Positions 37,124 through 46,321 of a stretch of DNA of 64,000 nucleotides are shown here, piece by piece. This stretch comes from Pseudomonadota bacterium. Lineage in GTDB: Bacteria > Pseudomonadota > Gammaproteobacteria > Burkholderiales > Burkholderiaceae_F. Each line of letters starts with the position of its first letter. The first letter of the stretch is position 1. A program made the position numbers and the translations under genes. The DNA is taken from the NCBI GenBank assembly GCA_021838715.1, contig JAKCCX010000007.1:1-64000 (forward strand). Direction: 5' to 3'. The notes beneath the pieces were generated by a model, which had not been told where the DNA came from, made no database searches, and saw only the letters and a program-made list of their open reading frames with translations.

Positions 37124-38245
37124 TCAGCCGTGGGCCGCGGCGAAATCGGCGACGAAATTGCACAGCCGGGCCACCGCCGCCGGCGTGACGGCGTTGTACA
37201 GCGATGCGCGCAGGCCGCCCAGCGCGCGGTGTCCGGCCAGGCCGGAAAATCCGGCGGCGGTTGCCTGCTCCAGGAACAAGGCGTCGAGCCGGGGATCGCG
37301 GAACCGGAACGGGACATTCATGAGGGAACGGAACCCCGGGGCGGCGTGCATCTGCACCAGGCCGTCCAGGCCTTCCAGCGTCCGGTATAGCCGCGCCGCC
37401 TTGTCCTGGTTGATCCGCTGCATCGCCGCCACGCCGCCGATGGTGTCCCGCAGCCATCGCGTCACCAGCGTCAGCACGTAGATTCCGAAGACCGGCGGGG
37501 TGTTGTAGTTCGAGCCGTGCTGCAGATGCGTGCGGTAGTCGAGCATCGGCGGCAGGCCGGCGGGAACCCGCTCGAGCAGCTGCCGGTCGAGCACGCAGAC
37601 GGTGACTCCGGCAGGGCCGAGATTCTTCTGGGCGTGGGCATACAGAAACGCATGCGCGGCGACGTCGGCGGGTCGCGACAGGAAGTCCGACGACATGTCG
37701 GCGACGCGCGGCAGGTCGCTCAGGCCCGGCGCTTCGGCGAACTGCAGTCCTTCGACCGTTTCGTTGGAAACGTAGTGCAGGTATGCCGGTGCCGCCGATC
37801 GGCGCGGGCGTTCCGCCTGGCGCGCCGTCAGCGCGGCGGCGGTGGGCAAGGTCCGGAATCCCGTGGCGGCGCCGTCCCACAGCACGGCCACCGGCCGCAC
37901 GCAGCCGGCTTCGGCAATCGCCTTGGCGCTCCAGTGGCCGGACCGGACATACAGCGGATCGTCGCAGGAGGGCGGCGCGAAGTTGGCCGGAATCATCGAA
38001 AACTGCAGGCTGCTGCCGCCCTGCAGGAAGACGATGCCGTGGCTGGCCGGGACGGCAAGGAGGTGACGCAGGTTTGCTTCCGCTTCCGCAAGCAGGTCCT
38101 CGAACCATGCGCTGCGGTGGCTGGTGCAGAGCACGGAGAGGCCGGTCTCGGGCAGAGCGACGACCGCGTCCCGCACCGCGTCCAGCACCTCGGCGGGCAG
38201 GGCGCCCGGACCGGCCGAAAAATTCAGGTCGTTCGCCGCGGTCAT
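37124..38245 (-). CDS. serC: Phosphoserine aminotransferase SerC
   Basis: SerC transaminates 3-phosphohydroxypyruvate in serine synthesis and acts in the PLP pathway; it is a class V aminotransferase. The 373-residue protein begins MTAANDLNFSAGPGALPAEVL. It has MSSDFLSRPADV with the Asp that contacts the PLP ring, and the PLP Lys in YAHAQKNLGPAGVTVCV. The ATG at 38245 overlaps the upstream TPR gene stop (TGATG); a GTG one codon earlier is equally possible. The sequence is divergent in several conserved loops, so a phosphoserine aminotransferase-like role cannot be fully excluded. Confidence 0.88.
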   Translation of the reverse strand: MTAANDLNFSAGPGALPAEVLDAVRDAVVALPETGLSVLCTSHRSAWFEDLLAEAEANLRHLLAVPASHGIVFLQGGSSLQFSMIPANFAPPSCDDPLYVRSGHWSAKAIAEAGCVRPVAVLWDGAATGFRTLPTAAALTARQAERPRRSAAPAYLHYVSNETVEGLQFAEAPGLSDLPRVADMSSDFLSRPADVAAHAFLYAHAQKNLGPAGVTVCVLDRQLLERVPAGLPPMLDYRTHLQHGSNYNTPPVFGIYVLTLVTRWLRDTIGGVAAMQRINQDKAARLYRTLEGLDGLVQMHAAPGFRSLMNVPFRFRDPRLDALFLEQATAAGFSGLAGHRALGGLRASLYNAVTPAAVARLCNFVADFAAAHG

Positions 38246-39798
38246 CACGTCGCCGCGGGCTCGCGGCGTCCGGCCCGCTCGAGCAGCATCCGGCGTACCG
38301 CGGCGTCGATCCGTGCCACCGCCGGCCGGCGATAGTCCCAGCGCGGATCCGCGTCCGGCGGCGGCACGATCATCGTCGCGTTGGCTTCGAATACGACGAC
38401 CCTGCCGTCGGGGGCCACGGCGAAATCGATGCCGCCGTAGTCGAGACCCAGGGCGGCCTGGACATCCGACAGGGCCTGCATCGCGCGCGGTCCGAGCACG
38501 CCGGCCATGTCGGCCAGGAAGCGCGCGTCTTCAGCGCGATGCGCGGCGTTGTCGGCCATGTCGGCGCTGCGGTAGTGCAGCTTCCATCGATGGCCGATCG
38601 CCAGATGCAGCGGGTAGAGGCGGCCGTCGACCATCATCACGCGGTATTTCCGGTTCTTGCCGTCCGCATCGCGGAGGTCGAGAAACTCGATCGCGATCAA
38701 CTGCGCGCCGGGCAGTGCGGCGACGATCGCCGGCAATTCGTCAGGCCGGTCGACGCGCGCGAAATGATCGCCGCCGTGATATCCCGGCGAGCGCAGCAGC
38801 AGCGGAAACGACAGCCCGTGCCGCGCCAGGGCGGCAACCGCATCGCCGCCCTCCAGGACGGCGCGCGGCAGCGTCTGCGCATGGGGCGTCAGGACGCCGT
38901 CGACTCCTTGCAGGCGATGCCAGTTGTCGCACCGTCCTGTCCGCGCCACGGCCTGCGGGGCGTTGATCACCGGCGCGTCGGTGCGCGCCGCGAGGGTGAT
39001 GGCGCCCCGCACCGCGGCGGCATCGGCGTCGACGTCGCCCGCTGCATTGACCACCAGATCATGATCCGGCAAGGCCTGTCGCGGATCCTGGAACTCGGTC
39101 ACCGCGATCCAGACCTGGAACGTGTGCTCGTCGAGAAAACGTTCCAGCGGCGCATTGGCTTCGTTCGCCGAGGCGAGCATCAGCACGCGGACGGCTTCGC
39201 CATCGCCGCGGTAGGGTTGTTCGATGATGCTGCGGTTTTGAAACCCGCGGCGGCGGTGTTCGGCAGCCCGCTCGGGATCGCCCAGACGGGTCAGCGCAAA
39301 GGCCATTCCGGTGTGGGCGATCGCGTCTTCCGGGTGTCGCTCCAGCACCTGCGCAAAGGCCGTGCGTGCCGCGGCCGGATCGCCGGTCTGGACCAGCAGC
39401 ATGCCCAGCGCGACCCGGCTGTCGCGGTCGTCGGGGTGTTTTTCGACCGCCCGCAGCAGGAGCATGCGCGCGGCGGCATAGTGACGGGTGCGCATCATCT
39501 CGCGCCCGAGATTGCAGAGGGCGCCCGGGTGGTCGGGATCACGCGCCAGCGTCTCGAGGTATGCGCTGCGCGATCGGGTTTCGTCGCCGAGCTGCTGCAG
39601 CAAGGCCGCGCGCTGGAACAGCAGTTCGATCGGAGGCGCCGCTCCCGCGGCTGGAATCGCGGCTTCGACGGCGCGCAGCGCGGCCTCGCACTGCGCGCGC
39701 GTTGCCGGCGCCATGTCGGTCGGGGCCGATCCCGCCGCCGCGCCGTCCGTCGCCGTGTCAGTCCCCGCGTCCATCCCGATAGCCGTCGCCCCCATCAT
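38245..39798 (-). CDS. TPR-repeat protein with a C-terminal ATP-grasp domain
   Basis: The 517-residue protein has an Ala/Thr-rich start (first ATG 39798; another at 39774), then tetratricopeptide repeats over about residues 55-180 (LFQRAALLQQLGDETRSRSAYLETLARDPDHPGALCNLG and following). The C-terminal half fits ATP-grasp: SFPLLLRSPGYHGGDHF for nucleotide binding and GGIDFAVAPDGRVVVFEANATM with a metal-ligand Glu/Asn pair. ATP-grasp enzymes join carboxylates to amines or thiols; the substrate here is unknown. Coupled by overlap to serC. Confidence 0.75.
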   Translation of the reverse strand: MMGATAIGMDAGTDTATDGAAAGSAPTDMAPATRAQCEAALRAVEAAIPAAGAAPPIELLFQRAALLQQLGDETRSRSAYLETLARDPDHPGALCNLGREMMRTRHYAAARMLLLRAVEKHPDDRDSRVALGMLLVQTGDPAAARTAFAQVLERHPEDAIAHTGMAFALTRLGDPERAAEHRRRGFQNRSIIEQPYRGDGEAVRVLMLASANEANAPLERFLDEHTFQVWIAVTEFQDPRQALPDHDLVVNAAGDVDADAAAVRGAITLAARTDAPVINAPQAVARTGRCDNWHRLQGVDGVLTPHAQTLPRAVLEGGDAVAALARHGLSFPLLLRSPGYHGGDHFARVDRPDELPAIVAALPGAQLIAIEFLDLRDADGKNRKYRVMMVDGRLYPLHLAIGHRWKLHYRSADMADNAAHRAEDARFLADMAGVLGPRAMQALSDVQAALGLDYGGIDFAVAPDGRVVVFEANATMIVPPPDADPRWDYRRPAVARIDAAVRRMLLERAGRREPAAT

Positions 39799-40228
39799 GA
39801 CGCCACCGGTCGCCGTGACGGCGCATTTCGTCGCGATGATGCATTTCGTCCCAATGCCGGTGGCGCGGCACGTAGACGCGGCGGTACCAGTCGTCGCGGA
39901 CGAAGTAGACCGGCCGACCGCATGCCCGGAACTCCCGGCAATGCCGCTCCCAATGCCGTTCGTAGCCCGGCGGGACGTGCAGATAGAGGGGCGGCCCGAC
40001 GTAGCGCGGGTCGCGCCGCACGATCATCGGGGTTCCGTAGATCAGTTGCGGGGGTTGCGGGGCCGCGCCGATCTGGATCTGTCCATAGTATCCGGGCCCG
40101 CCGACGCCGGCGGCCATGCCGACCTGGGCGTGTGCGACGGTCCCGATGCCCGCCAGTGCGATCGCGAGTGCCGCAGCGCGTGCGATATGCGAACGAAAAC
40201 CGGACACTGCCGGGCGTGATGCGTCCAT
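39758..40228 (-). CDS. Secreted His/Arg/Tyr-rich protein
   Basis: The 156-residue product starts at 40228 with a strong AAAGGAG Shine-Dalgarno 6 bases before the ATG. A signal peptide (ARAAALAIALAGIGTVAHAQ) is followed by Gly/Pro-rich and aromatic segments (PGYYGQIQIG, YLHVPPGYERHWERHCREF) and a highly basic, His-rich end (HWDEMHHRDEMRRHGDRWRHD). Such small periplasmic proteins are common in this lineage and have no assigned function. The 3' end overlaps the start of the TPR gene by about 40 bp. Confidence 0.7.
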   Translation of the reverse strand: MDASRPAVSGFRSHIARAAALAIALAGIGTVAHAQVGMAAGVGGPGYYGQIQIGAAPQPPQLIYGTPMIVRRDPRYVGPPLYLHVPPGYERHWERHCREFRACGRPVYFVRDDWYRRVYVPRHRHWDEMHHRDEMRRHGDRWRHDGGDGYRDGRGD

Positions 40229-40322
40229 GACGTCTCCTTTGTAACGGGGTGCCGCCATTCTATGGCCACCCGCAGGCGGCGTCCGTTGCAAGTTGTAAGG
40301 CGGCACGAAACGTCTTCGTGCG

Positions 40323-41657
40323 TCAGTGCAGCTTCACGTGCGGCTCGGTGCGCCGCGTGATCATCCGTGCCAGCGTGTCGAGCGCAACCTTCCAGAATCC
40401 GTGCAGCGCCAGTTCGTGCATCTTGAAGAGCGAGAGGTACATTCCGCGCGCGAACAGCCCCTCCACCCACAGGTTGCCGCCGACCAGGGCGCCCATGAGG
40501 TTGCCGACCGTCGAATACTCTCCCAGCGACACCAGCGAGCCGAAGTCGCGGTAGTGCCATGGGGCCAGGGGCTTGCCGGCGATGCGCCGCGGAATCTGCC
40601 GTGCGAGGTGCGCCGCCTGCTGGTGGGCCGCCTGGGCGCGCGGCGGCACCAGGACGCCCGGCTCCTTGCCCGCCCATTGGCACGCCGCGCAGTCGCCGAT
40701 GGCGAAGATGTTTTCGTCGCGCGTTGTCTGCAGCGTGGGCGTGACGACGAGCTGGTTGATGCGGTTGGTCTCGAGGCCCGCGATGTCCCGGAGCACGTCG
40801 GGCGCCTTGACCCCCGCCGCCCAGACGACGAGTTCGGCGGGAATCGTTTCGCCGCTGGCGAGTTCCACGCCGTGCGGCAGCACCTTGGCCACGCGCGATC
40901 CGCAGCGCACCGCCACGCCCTTTTCCTGCAGCAGCGCCATCGCGCCGGCCGAGAGGCGATCCGGCAGCGCCGGCAGGATGCGGGCGTTCGCTTCGATCAA
41001 GGTGATGCGGATGTCCTTCTCCGGATCGATGCGATCGAGGCCGAACGAAACCAGACCCCGCGTGGAGTTGTGCAGTTCGGCAGCCAGTTCGACGCCGGTG
41101 GCTCCGGCGCCGATGATCGCGACCTGCAATTGCTCGGGGCCGATCGGCCCGGGCTGCGCGTGGGCACGGATGCAGGCGTTGACGACGCGGCGGTGGAATC
41201 GTTCCGCCTGGCGGGGGTTTTCCAGCGCGATGGCGTACTCGGCCACCCCGGGCGTGCCGAAATCGTGGGTGAGCGAGCCGATGCTGATGACCAGGGTGTC
41301 GTACGGAAAGCGGCGCTCGGCGGTCACCTGCTCGCCGTCGTCGTCGACGTGCGGCGCGACGATCACTTCCTTGCGCTCGCGATCGATGCCGGTCATCCGC
41401 CCGATGCGATAGCGGAACCCGTGCCAATAGGCCTGCGCGAGATAGTTGGTCTCGTAGGTCGACAGATCCATGCTGCCGGCGGCGATCTCGTGCAGGTGGG
41501 GTTTCCAGAAATGGGTGCGCTCGCGTTCGATGAGGGTGACCTGGACGCGGCCCTTGCGGCCATACCGGTTGCCGAGTTGCGTGGCGAGTTCGAGGCCGGC
41601 GGCGCCGCCGCCGACGATGACGATCTGATGGATTCTTTGTTCGTTCATTTCGCTCAT
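40323..41657 (-). CDS. ndh: Type II NADH:quinone oxidoreductase (Ndh)
   Basis: A single-subunit FAD enzyme that feeds NADH electrons to quinone without pumping protons. The 444-residue protein has the FAD-binding GGGAAGLELATQLGNRYG at the N-terminus and the NAD-binding GAGATGVELAAELHNS near residue 175, plus ENIFAIGDCAACQWAGKEPG and an amphipathic C-terminus (GLFARGMYLSLFKMHELALHG) that anchors it to the membrane. Start at 41657 (MSEMNEQRIHQ) overlaps the upstream oxidase stop (ATGA). Confidence 0.9.
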   Translation of the reverse strand: MSEMNEQRIHQIVIVGGGAAGLELATQLGNRYGRKGRVQVTLIERERTHFWKPHLHEIAAGSMDLSTYETNYLAQAYWHGFRYRIGRMTGIDRERKEVIVAPHVDDDGEQVTAERRFPYDTLVISIGSLTHDFGTPGVAEYAIALENPRQAERFHRRVVNACIRAHAQPGPIGPEQLQVAIIGAGATGVELAAELHNSTRGLVSFGLDRIDPEKDIRITLIEANARILPALPDRLSAGAMALLQEKGVAVRCGSRVAKVLPHGVELASGETIPAELVVWAAGVKAPDVLRDIAGLETNRINQLVVTPTLQTTRDENIFAIGDCAACQWAGKEPGVLVPPRAQAAHQQAAHLARQIPRRIAGKPLAPWHYRDFGSLVSLGEYSTVGNLMGALVGGNLWVEGLFARGMYLSLFKMHELALHGFWKVALDTLARMITRRTEPHVKLH

Positions 41658-43072
41658 AGCACTTTCCCGGGGTTGAACAGCGCATCCGGATCCAGCGCCG
41701 TCTTGATTGCCCGCATCCATTCGATCTCCTGCGGTGCCTTGACCCGGGCGACGAGTTCGCGGCGGAGTTGTCCGACGCCGTGCTCGGCGGCCACGGAGCC
41801 GTGATGGCGTTCGACCGCGCCGAAGACGATGTCGTTGATCTCCCGTTCGAGGTCGAACGCGACCTGCGGCGGCGTGCCCGGAACGGTGCCGACGTTGTAG
41901 TGCAGATTGCCGTCCCCGAGGTGGCCGAACGCGAAGACCTGCAGGCCGCGCTGGAGCGCGGCGAGGCCGGAGCCGGTTTCGGCGAGGAACGGCGCCCAGG
42001 CCTCGAGCGGCAGCGAGATGTCGTGCTTGACGTTGCCGCCGGCACGCGCCTGCGCTTCGGGAACCGACTCGCGCAGGTGCCACAGGTCGGCGCAGTCGGC
42101 GAGGGTGCGCGCGATCACCGCATCGTGCGCCGTACCGGCCTCGATCGCCGCGGCGCACAGCCGCTCGAGACCGGCCGCGGCGTGTTCGTCGCTTTCGTGG
42201 TCGGTCCATTCCAGGAGGGCCAGCCAGGGGTGCGGTGCCGGGAATGGTCGGCGGCGATCCGGGCTTGCGCGCGACACGAGCTCCACCGCCGGTTCGGACA
42301 GCAGCTCGAACGCCGTCAGGGCCGGGCCGGCCTGACTGCGCGCCTGCGCCAGCAGCGCCAGCGCGGCGTCGATGTCGGGCAGCGCGACCAGGGCCACGAG
42401 CTGCGCGCGCGGCGCCGGAAAGAGTTTCAGGCTCGCCGCGGTGATGATTCCGAGGGTTCCCTCCGACCCGATGAGCCATTGCTTGCAGTCGTAGCCGGAA
42501 TTGTCCTTGCGCAGCGCGCGCAGGCCGTTCCAGACGCGGCCGCCGGCGAGCACCGCTTCGATTCCGAGGGTGAGTTCGCGCGCATTGCCGTAGCGCAGGA
42601 CCTCGGTTCCGCCGGCATTGGTCGCCAGGTTGCCGCCGATGGTGCAGCTGCCCTCCGACGCCAGGCGCAGGGGAAACAGCCGGCCCCGGGCCTGTGCCGC
42701 GTCCTGCACCGCGCGCAGCGTGCAGCCGGCTTCGACGGTGATGCAGTCGTTGACGGGGTCGACGGCGCGGATGCGGTTCATGCGGCGGGTGCTCAGCACG
42801 ATCGCGCGCGCGCCGGGCGCCGGGGTCGCGCCTCCGACCAGCCCGGTGTTGCCGCCTTGGGGCACGATGGCCACGCCGTGGTGCGCGCAGGCTTGTACGA
42901 TGCGCGCCGTCTCGTCGGTCGAGGCCGGCTGCGCCACGGCGATGGCCGAGCCGGTGTAGCGGCGCCGCCAGTCGGTGCAGAACGGTGCGACGTCCGGTGC
43001 GTCGGTAAGGACGGCCTGCGCGCCGGCGGCGGCGCGCAGTGCGTCCAGGAAGGCGGTCTCGTCGTGGCTCAC
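41654..43072 (-). CDS. FAD-linked oxidase (D-lactate/glycolate oxidase-like)
   Basis: The 472-residue protein has a PCMH-type FAD domain (IVPQGGNTGLVGGATPAPG and SEGSCTIGGNLATNAGGTEVLRYG) and a C-terminal FAD-linked oxidase domain with FAFGHLGDGNLHYNVG and AAEHGVGQLRREL. This is the GlcD/D-2-hydroxyacid dehydrogenase group, which oxidises alpha-hydroxy acids to oxo acids. The substrate is not resolved. Start is the GTG at 43072, overlapping the ChbG-like stop (GTGA). Co-translation with ndh could pass electrons to the same quinone pool, which is inference. Confidence 0.85.
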   Translation of the reverse strand: MSHDETAFLDALRAAAGAQAVLTDAPDVAPFCTDWRRRYTGSAIAVAQPASTDETARIVQACAHHGVAIVPQGGNTGLVGGATPAPGARAIVLSTRRMNRIRAVDPVNDCITVEAGCTLRAVQDAAQARGRLFPLRLASEGSCTIGGNLATNAGGTEVLRYGNARELTLGIEAVLAGGRVWNGLRALRKDNSGYDCKQWLIGSEGTLGIITAASLKLFPAPRAQLVALVALPDIDAALALLAQARSQAGPALTAFELLSEPAVELVSRASPDRRRPFPAPHPWLALLEWTDHESDEHAAAGLERLCAAAIEAGTAHDAVIARTLADCADLWHLRESVPEAQARAGGNVKHDISLPLEAWAPFLAETGSGLAALQRGLQVFAFGHLGDGNLHYNVGTVPGTPPQVAFDLEREINDIVFGAVERHHGSVAAEHGVGQLRRELVARVKAPQEIEWMRAIKTALDPDALFNPGKVL

Positions 43073-43884
43073 AGGCAGTCCTTCCCCCGTACGCAGCGGA
43101 TTCCCGCATCCTGCAGAAGTTGCGCGAAGCGGTCGCCGGCAAGAATCGCATATTCCATCACCCGCGCTGCGGCGATCGGATCGCCGCTTTCGGCGGCACG
43201 GGAGGGATGGCACATCAGGACGTTGCCGTCCGCGCCGGCGGCGATCCATCGCGCCAGATTGCGCCAGTACGACTCGGCGGCGGGCGCGAAGTCGTAGACG
43301 CCGACGAGCCCGGTGCTCATGCGCAGCTTGCCTGCCGCGGCCAGACGGCGCAGCGGGGCGTCGCCGAGGCTGGCGATGAATCGCGCCTTGCGGTCGCGGA
43401 TCCCCGGGGGCGGCCGGGTGCTGCGCAGCCATGGCGGCTCGTCCGGATACCGGCGCTGCAGGGCCGCCAGCAGTTCCTGGCGCACGCCGGCGAACTGGTG
43501 GACGTGTTGATGGCCGTCGATGTAGTCGGGCCGGCGGCTGAGTCCGTTCTCGAACGCGTCGAGCTGCATTTCGATCGCATCGCGGACGGCGCGGCGCGGC
43601 ACGGCGCCGACGGCGCTGCGCAGGATCAGTTCGCGCAGGAACCACGTGTCATGACGGCATCCCGGGAACGTCTGGGTGAGGTTGAGGTGCAGCCCGATGT
43701 CGGCGCGCTCCGCCGGGGGCAGCGATGCCGCCGCCGCCGGCCAGCGCGGCGCGTCGACGAGTACGCTGGTCGCGGTGAGACGGCCGCGCGCGAGCAGGTC
43801 GGCGATGCCCTCCGTCGCGCCGGCGTCGATGGCGTAGTCGTCGGCACAGAGGATCCAGCGGCGGGACTCGGAGGGGGAGGACAT
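43069..43884 (-). CDS. ChbG/HpnK-family deacetylase
   Basis: A 271-residue YdjC-like carbohydrate deacetylase. It has CADDYAIDAGATEGIADLLARGRLTATSVLVDAP, with an Asp pair, and the metal-binding PDYIDGHQHVHQFAGVR, and ends with LMCHPSRAAESGD. Family members deacetylate N-acetylglucosamine units of chito-oligosaccharides (ChbG) or of hopanoid glycolipids (HpnK). The neighbouring glycosyltransferase favours a lipid- or polymer-linked sugar substrate, but no other hopanoid gene is seen here. Confidence 0.83.
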   Translation of the reverse strand: MSSPSESRRWILCADDYAIDAGATEGIADLLARGRLTATSVLVDAPRWPAAAASLPPAERADIGLHLNLTQTFPGCRHDTWFLRELILRSAVGAVPRRAVRDAIEMQLDAFENGLSRRPDYIDGHQHVHQFAGVRQELLAALQRRYPDEPPWLRSTRPPPGIRDRKARFIASLGDAPLRRLAAAGKLRMSTGLVGVYDFAPAAESYWRNLARWIAAGADGNVLMCHPSRAAESGDPIAAARVMEYAILAGDRFAQLLQDAGIRCVRGKDCL

Positions 43885-43981
43885 TCGTCGTTGGGCATGG
43901 GCTCCGGCGCATGGTCGGTCCGCGCGCGATCGGAGCGGTATCGGGCGCGGAGGAGCGCGCGGACCGGATGTCCGCCGGGGC

Positions 43982-44998
43982 TCAGAGGGACTTCGGGACC
44001 CGCATGTCGATCGGGCTATGTCCGAGCGCCCGCGCCACGATGTAGCGCGGGCGCTGTTTCACCTCTTCGTACACCCGTCCCAGATATTCGCCCAGGATGC
44101 CGATGAACAGCAGTTGCACGCCGCTGAAGAACATCATGCCCGCGACGATCGTCGCCCAGCCGGCGACGTTGTGCCCGCCGAAGAAGTGTTCGCCCACCAC
44201 CCACACGCCATAGGCAAACGCCAGCAGCGCGAGCACCGAGCCCACCCCGCTGGCGACGCGCAGCGGCAGGTTGGAGAAGGCCGTGATCCCGGATGCGGCG
44301 AGGGAAAAGAGCGTCTTGGCGCCGAAGTGGCTGCGTCCCGCGGTGCGCGGCGGTGCCGAAAACTCGATCGCCTCGGACCGGTATCCGACCCAGGCGTAGA
44401 GGCCCTTCATGAAACGCGTACGTTCCGGCAGCGAGCAGATCGCATCGACGACGCATCGGTCCATCAGCCGGAAGTCGCCCGCGTGCGGCGGGATGTCGAT
44501 CGCCGAGCCGACGCGCAGCAGGGAATAGAACAGCCGGGCGCCGACCCGCTTGAATGGCGGTTCGTCCTTGCGGTCGGCGCGCACCGCGTACACCATGTCC
44601 ATCCCCGCGCGCCAGCGCGCCAGCATTTCCGGGATCATCTCGACCGGATGCTGCAGATCGGCGTCCATCGTCACCACCACGTCGCCGCGCGCATGGTCCA
44701 GGCCCGCGCCGAGCGCGGCTTCCTTGCCGAAATTGCGCGACAAGGCGAGGCAGGTCACGCCGGGGGTGCCCAGCCAAGGTTCGATCGCGGCCAGGGTCCG
44801 GTCCCGGCTGCCATCGTCGACGATCACGATTTCCCAGTGTTCGGCAAGGGATTTCAGCAGGTCGATCAATGCCGGCAGGAGGCGTGGAAGGTTCTGCGCT
44901 TCGTTGTGCGCAGGGACGACGCAGGACACGGAGGGATTGGCCGCACTGCGGTCCTGGGTGGGTACGGCAATGACGGATGGGGACGTAGGGGCATTCAT
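43982..44998 (-). CDS. Polyprenyl-phosphate-type glycosyltransferase (GT2)
   Basis: The 338-residue protein has a GT2 catalytic domain (CVVPAHNEAQNLPRLLPAL, IVIVDDGSRDRTL, VVTMDADLQHPVEMIP, RTRFMKGLYAWVGY) and two C-terminal membrane helices (VGSVLALLAFAYGVWVVGEHFF and IVAGMMFFSGVQLLFIGILGEYLGRV). This is the layout of ArnC/GtrB/DPM-like enzymes that place sugars on undecaprenyl phosphate. A ChbG/HpnK-type deacetylase gene follows 97 bp downstream. The donor sugar is unknown. Starts at 44998, 17 bp after the upstream gene. Confidence 0.83.
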   Translation of the reverse strand: MNAPTSPSVIAVPTQDRSAANPSVSCVVPAHNEAQNLPRLLPALIDLLKSLAEHWEIVIVDDGSRDRTLAAIEPWLGTPGVTCLALSRNFGKEAALGAGLDHARGDVVVTMDADLQHPVEMIPEMLARWRAGMDMVYAVRADRKDEPPFKRVGARLFYSLLRVGSAIDIPPHAGDFRLMDRCVVDAICSLPERTRFMKGLYAWVGYRSEAIEFSAPPRTAGRSHFGAKTLFSLAASGITAFSNLPLRVASGVGSVLALLAFAYGVWVVGEHFFGGHNVAGWATIVAGMMFFSGVQLLFIGILGEYLGRVYEEVKQRPRYIVARALGHSPIDMRVPKSL

Positions 44999-45015
44999 AT
45001 CGGCCGTACTGTACT

Positions 45016-46170
45016 TCACTGTGCCTTGGTTCCCGGGCTTCCCGCGGCCGACTGCTGCTGGCGGAGCAATCGCAGCAACGGATTGATCTGGTCGAGCAGG
45101 CGGGGCAGATGCGGCACCACTTCCGCCGCGCGCCCGGACGCGATCAGGGCGAGCGCGAGGTGGATGTCCATTGAGCCGGCTTCCGGGCGCGGCGCCATGG
45201 CGCCGTGGTCGTCGGCCGAACCGACCAGGATCCGGCGCGATTGCATGTTCTGGGCGGTCTGGGCCCGTCGCTGCGCGACTGCGCGCAGATCGCCGGCGCT
45301 GCGCTGCAGTTCCTCCGAAAGCGTCGCCACGCCGATGTAGGTCCAGACTTCTACGCCGGGACCGGCGGCATCCACGTTCTCCAGCACCTTGCGCAGCCGC
45401 GCCGCGAATTGCAGCATGTCCACCGTGCCGTTGCTTTGCGTGGCCACGCAGAACTCCGCCTCGTCCGAATGCGTCGCCAGATCTTCGAGGCGGATCGATC
45501 CGCTCAGGGCGCGGCCGACGAGCCGGATCCGTTGCGCCGTTTCGCCCTCCCAGCGCTGTCCTTCGGCAGGCTTCAACTCGACCCGGATGCAGATCAGGGC
45601 CACGTCGCCGAGGCAGCGGCGTCCATAGGAGAGGAGCTTTTCGACCTGCTTGTCGAAGGCGGCGGTGTGCAGCAACTGGGTTTCCAGATCGACCGTGTGC
45701 GCGGATTCGAGCTGCGTGCGGGTTTCCACCAGCGCTTCGCGGGTGGCCGCAAGTTCGGCGAGCACGCGCAGCCGCACGACCAGATCGAGCCCGGCTTCCG
45801 TTCCCGCATCCTCCGGAACCTCGATCGCCGTGGCGTCGAGCACGGCAACCTGACCCCGCCCGTCGTCGTCGGCGCCCGGCCCAAGCAGGGCGACCGCCGG
45901 CATGTCGCGGATCCGTTCCACCTTCGAGGCCCGCATGCGCTGGATCAGTTCCGCACCGTGCGGCGCCGAAAAGTCGGCGACGACGACCCGGATCGCCGGG
46001 TCGAGCAGCACCGCTTGCCATGCCGCGCCGGCGTCGGGCGCCTCCCGGACGTCGAAATACCGCCGGACCGCTTCCGCCGCGGCGCTGTGCGAGATCCGGC
46101 CGCCATCGGCCAGCAGGATCCGTGACCGGGCGGCGGGGACGTCTTTCGTGGTTGCGGCGGGTTGAGTCAC
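45016..46170 (-). CDS. Receiver-like protein with a degenerate GGDEF domain
   Basis: The 384-residue cytoplasmic protein starts at the GTG at 46170. The N-terminal ~130 residues resemble a receiver fold (RILLADGGRISHSAAAEAVRRYFDVREAPDAGAAWQAVLL) but without a clear phosphoacceptor arrangement. A helical linker follows, then a GGDEF-like domain (about residues 180-320) beginning LETQLLHTAAFDKQVEKLL, whose signature reads SDEAEF in place of GGDEF, arguing against diguanylate cyclase activity. The C-terminus is a short helical tail (LPRLLDQINPLLRLLRQQQ). Confidence 0.6.
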   Translation of the reverse strand: MTQPAATTKDVPAARSRILLADGGRISHSAAAEAVRRYFDVREAPDAGAAWQAVLLDPAIRVVVADFSAPHGAELIQRMRASKVERIRDMPAVALLGPGADDDGRGQVAVLDATAIEVPEDAGTEAGLDLVVRLRVLAELAATREALVETRTQLESAHTVDLETQLLHTAAFDKQVEKLLSYGRRCLGDVALICIRVELKPAEGQRWEGETAQRIRLVGRALSGSIRLEDLATHSDEAEFCVATQSNGTVDMLQFAARLRKVLENVDAAGPGVEVWTYIGVATLSEELQRSAGDLRAVAQRRAQTAQNMQSRRILVGSADDHGAMAPRPEAGSMDIHLALALIASGRAAEVVPHLPRLLDQINPLLRLLRQQQSAAGSPGTKAQ

Positions 46171-46321
46171 CTTGGGATCGCCTCGTGGTCGATGGGGCCG
46201 ACGCCGGGGGAGGGCACTCCATCGCCGGGTTCCGCGATTGTAGTGGGGCGGCGGCGCCTGTGCCGATCGCACGGATGCTGTAGTCCGGATCGGCGGTCCG
46301 CCATCCGTTATGGCGGGTTCG

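Noticed and set aside
37783-40230. 815-codon plus-strand frame opposite serC and the TPR/ATP-grasp gene
   Set aside because: Shadow frame; the minus strand encodes recognisable proteins with matching starts and overlaps.
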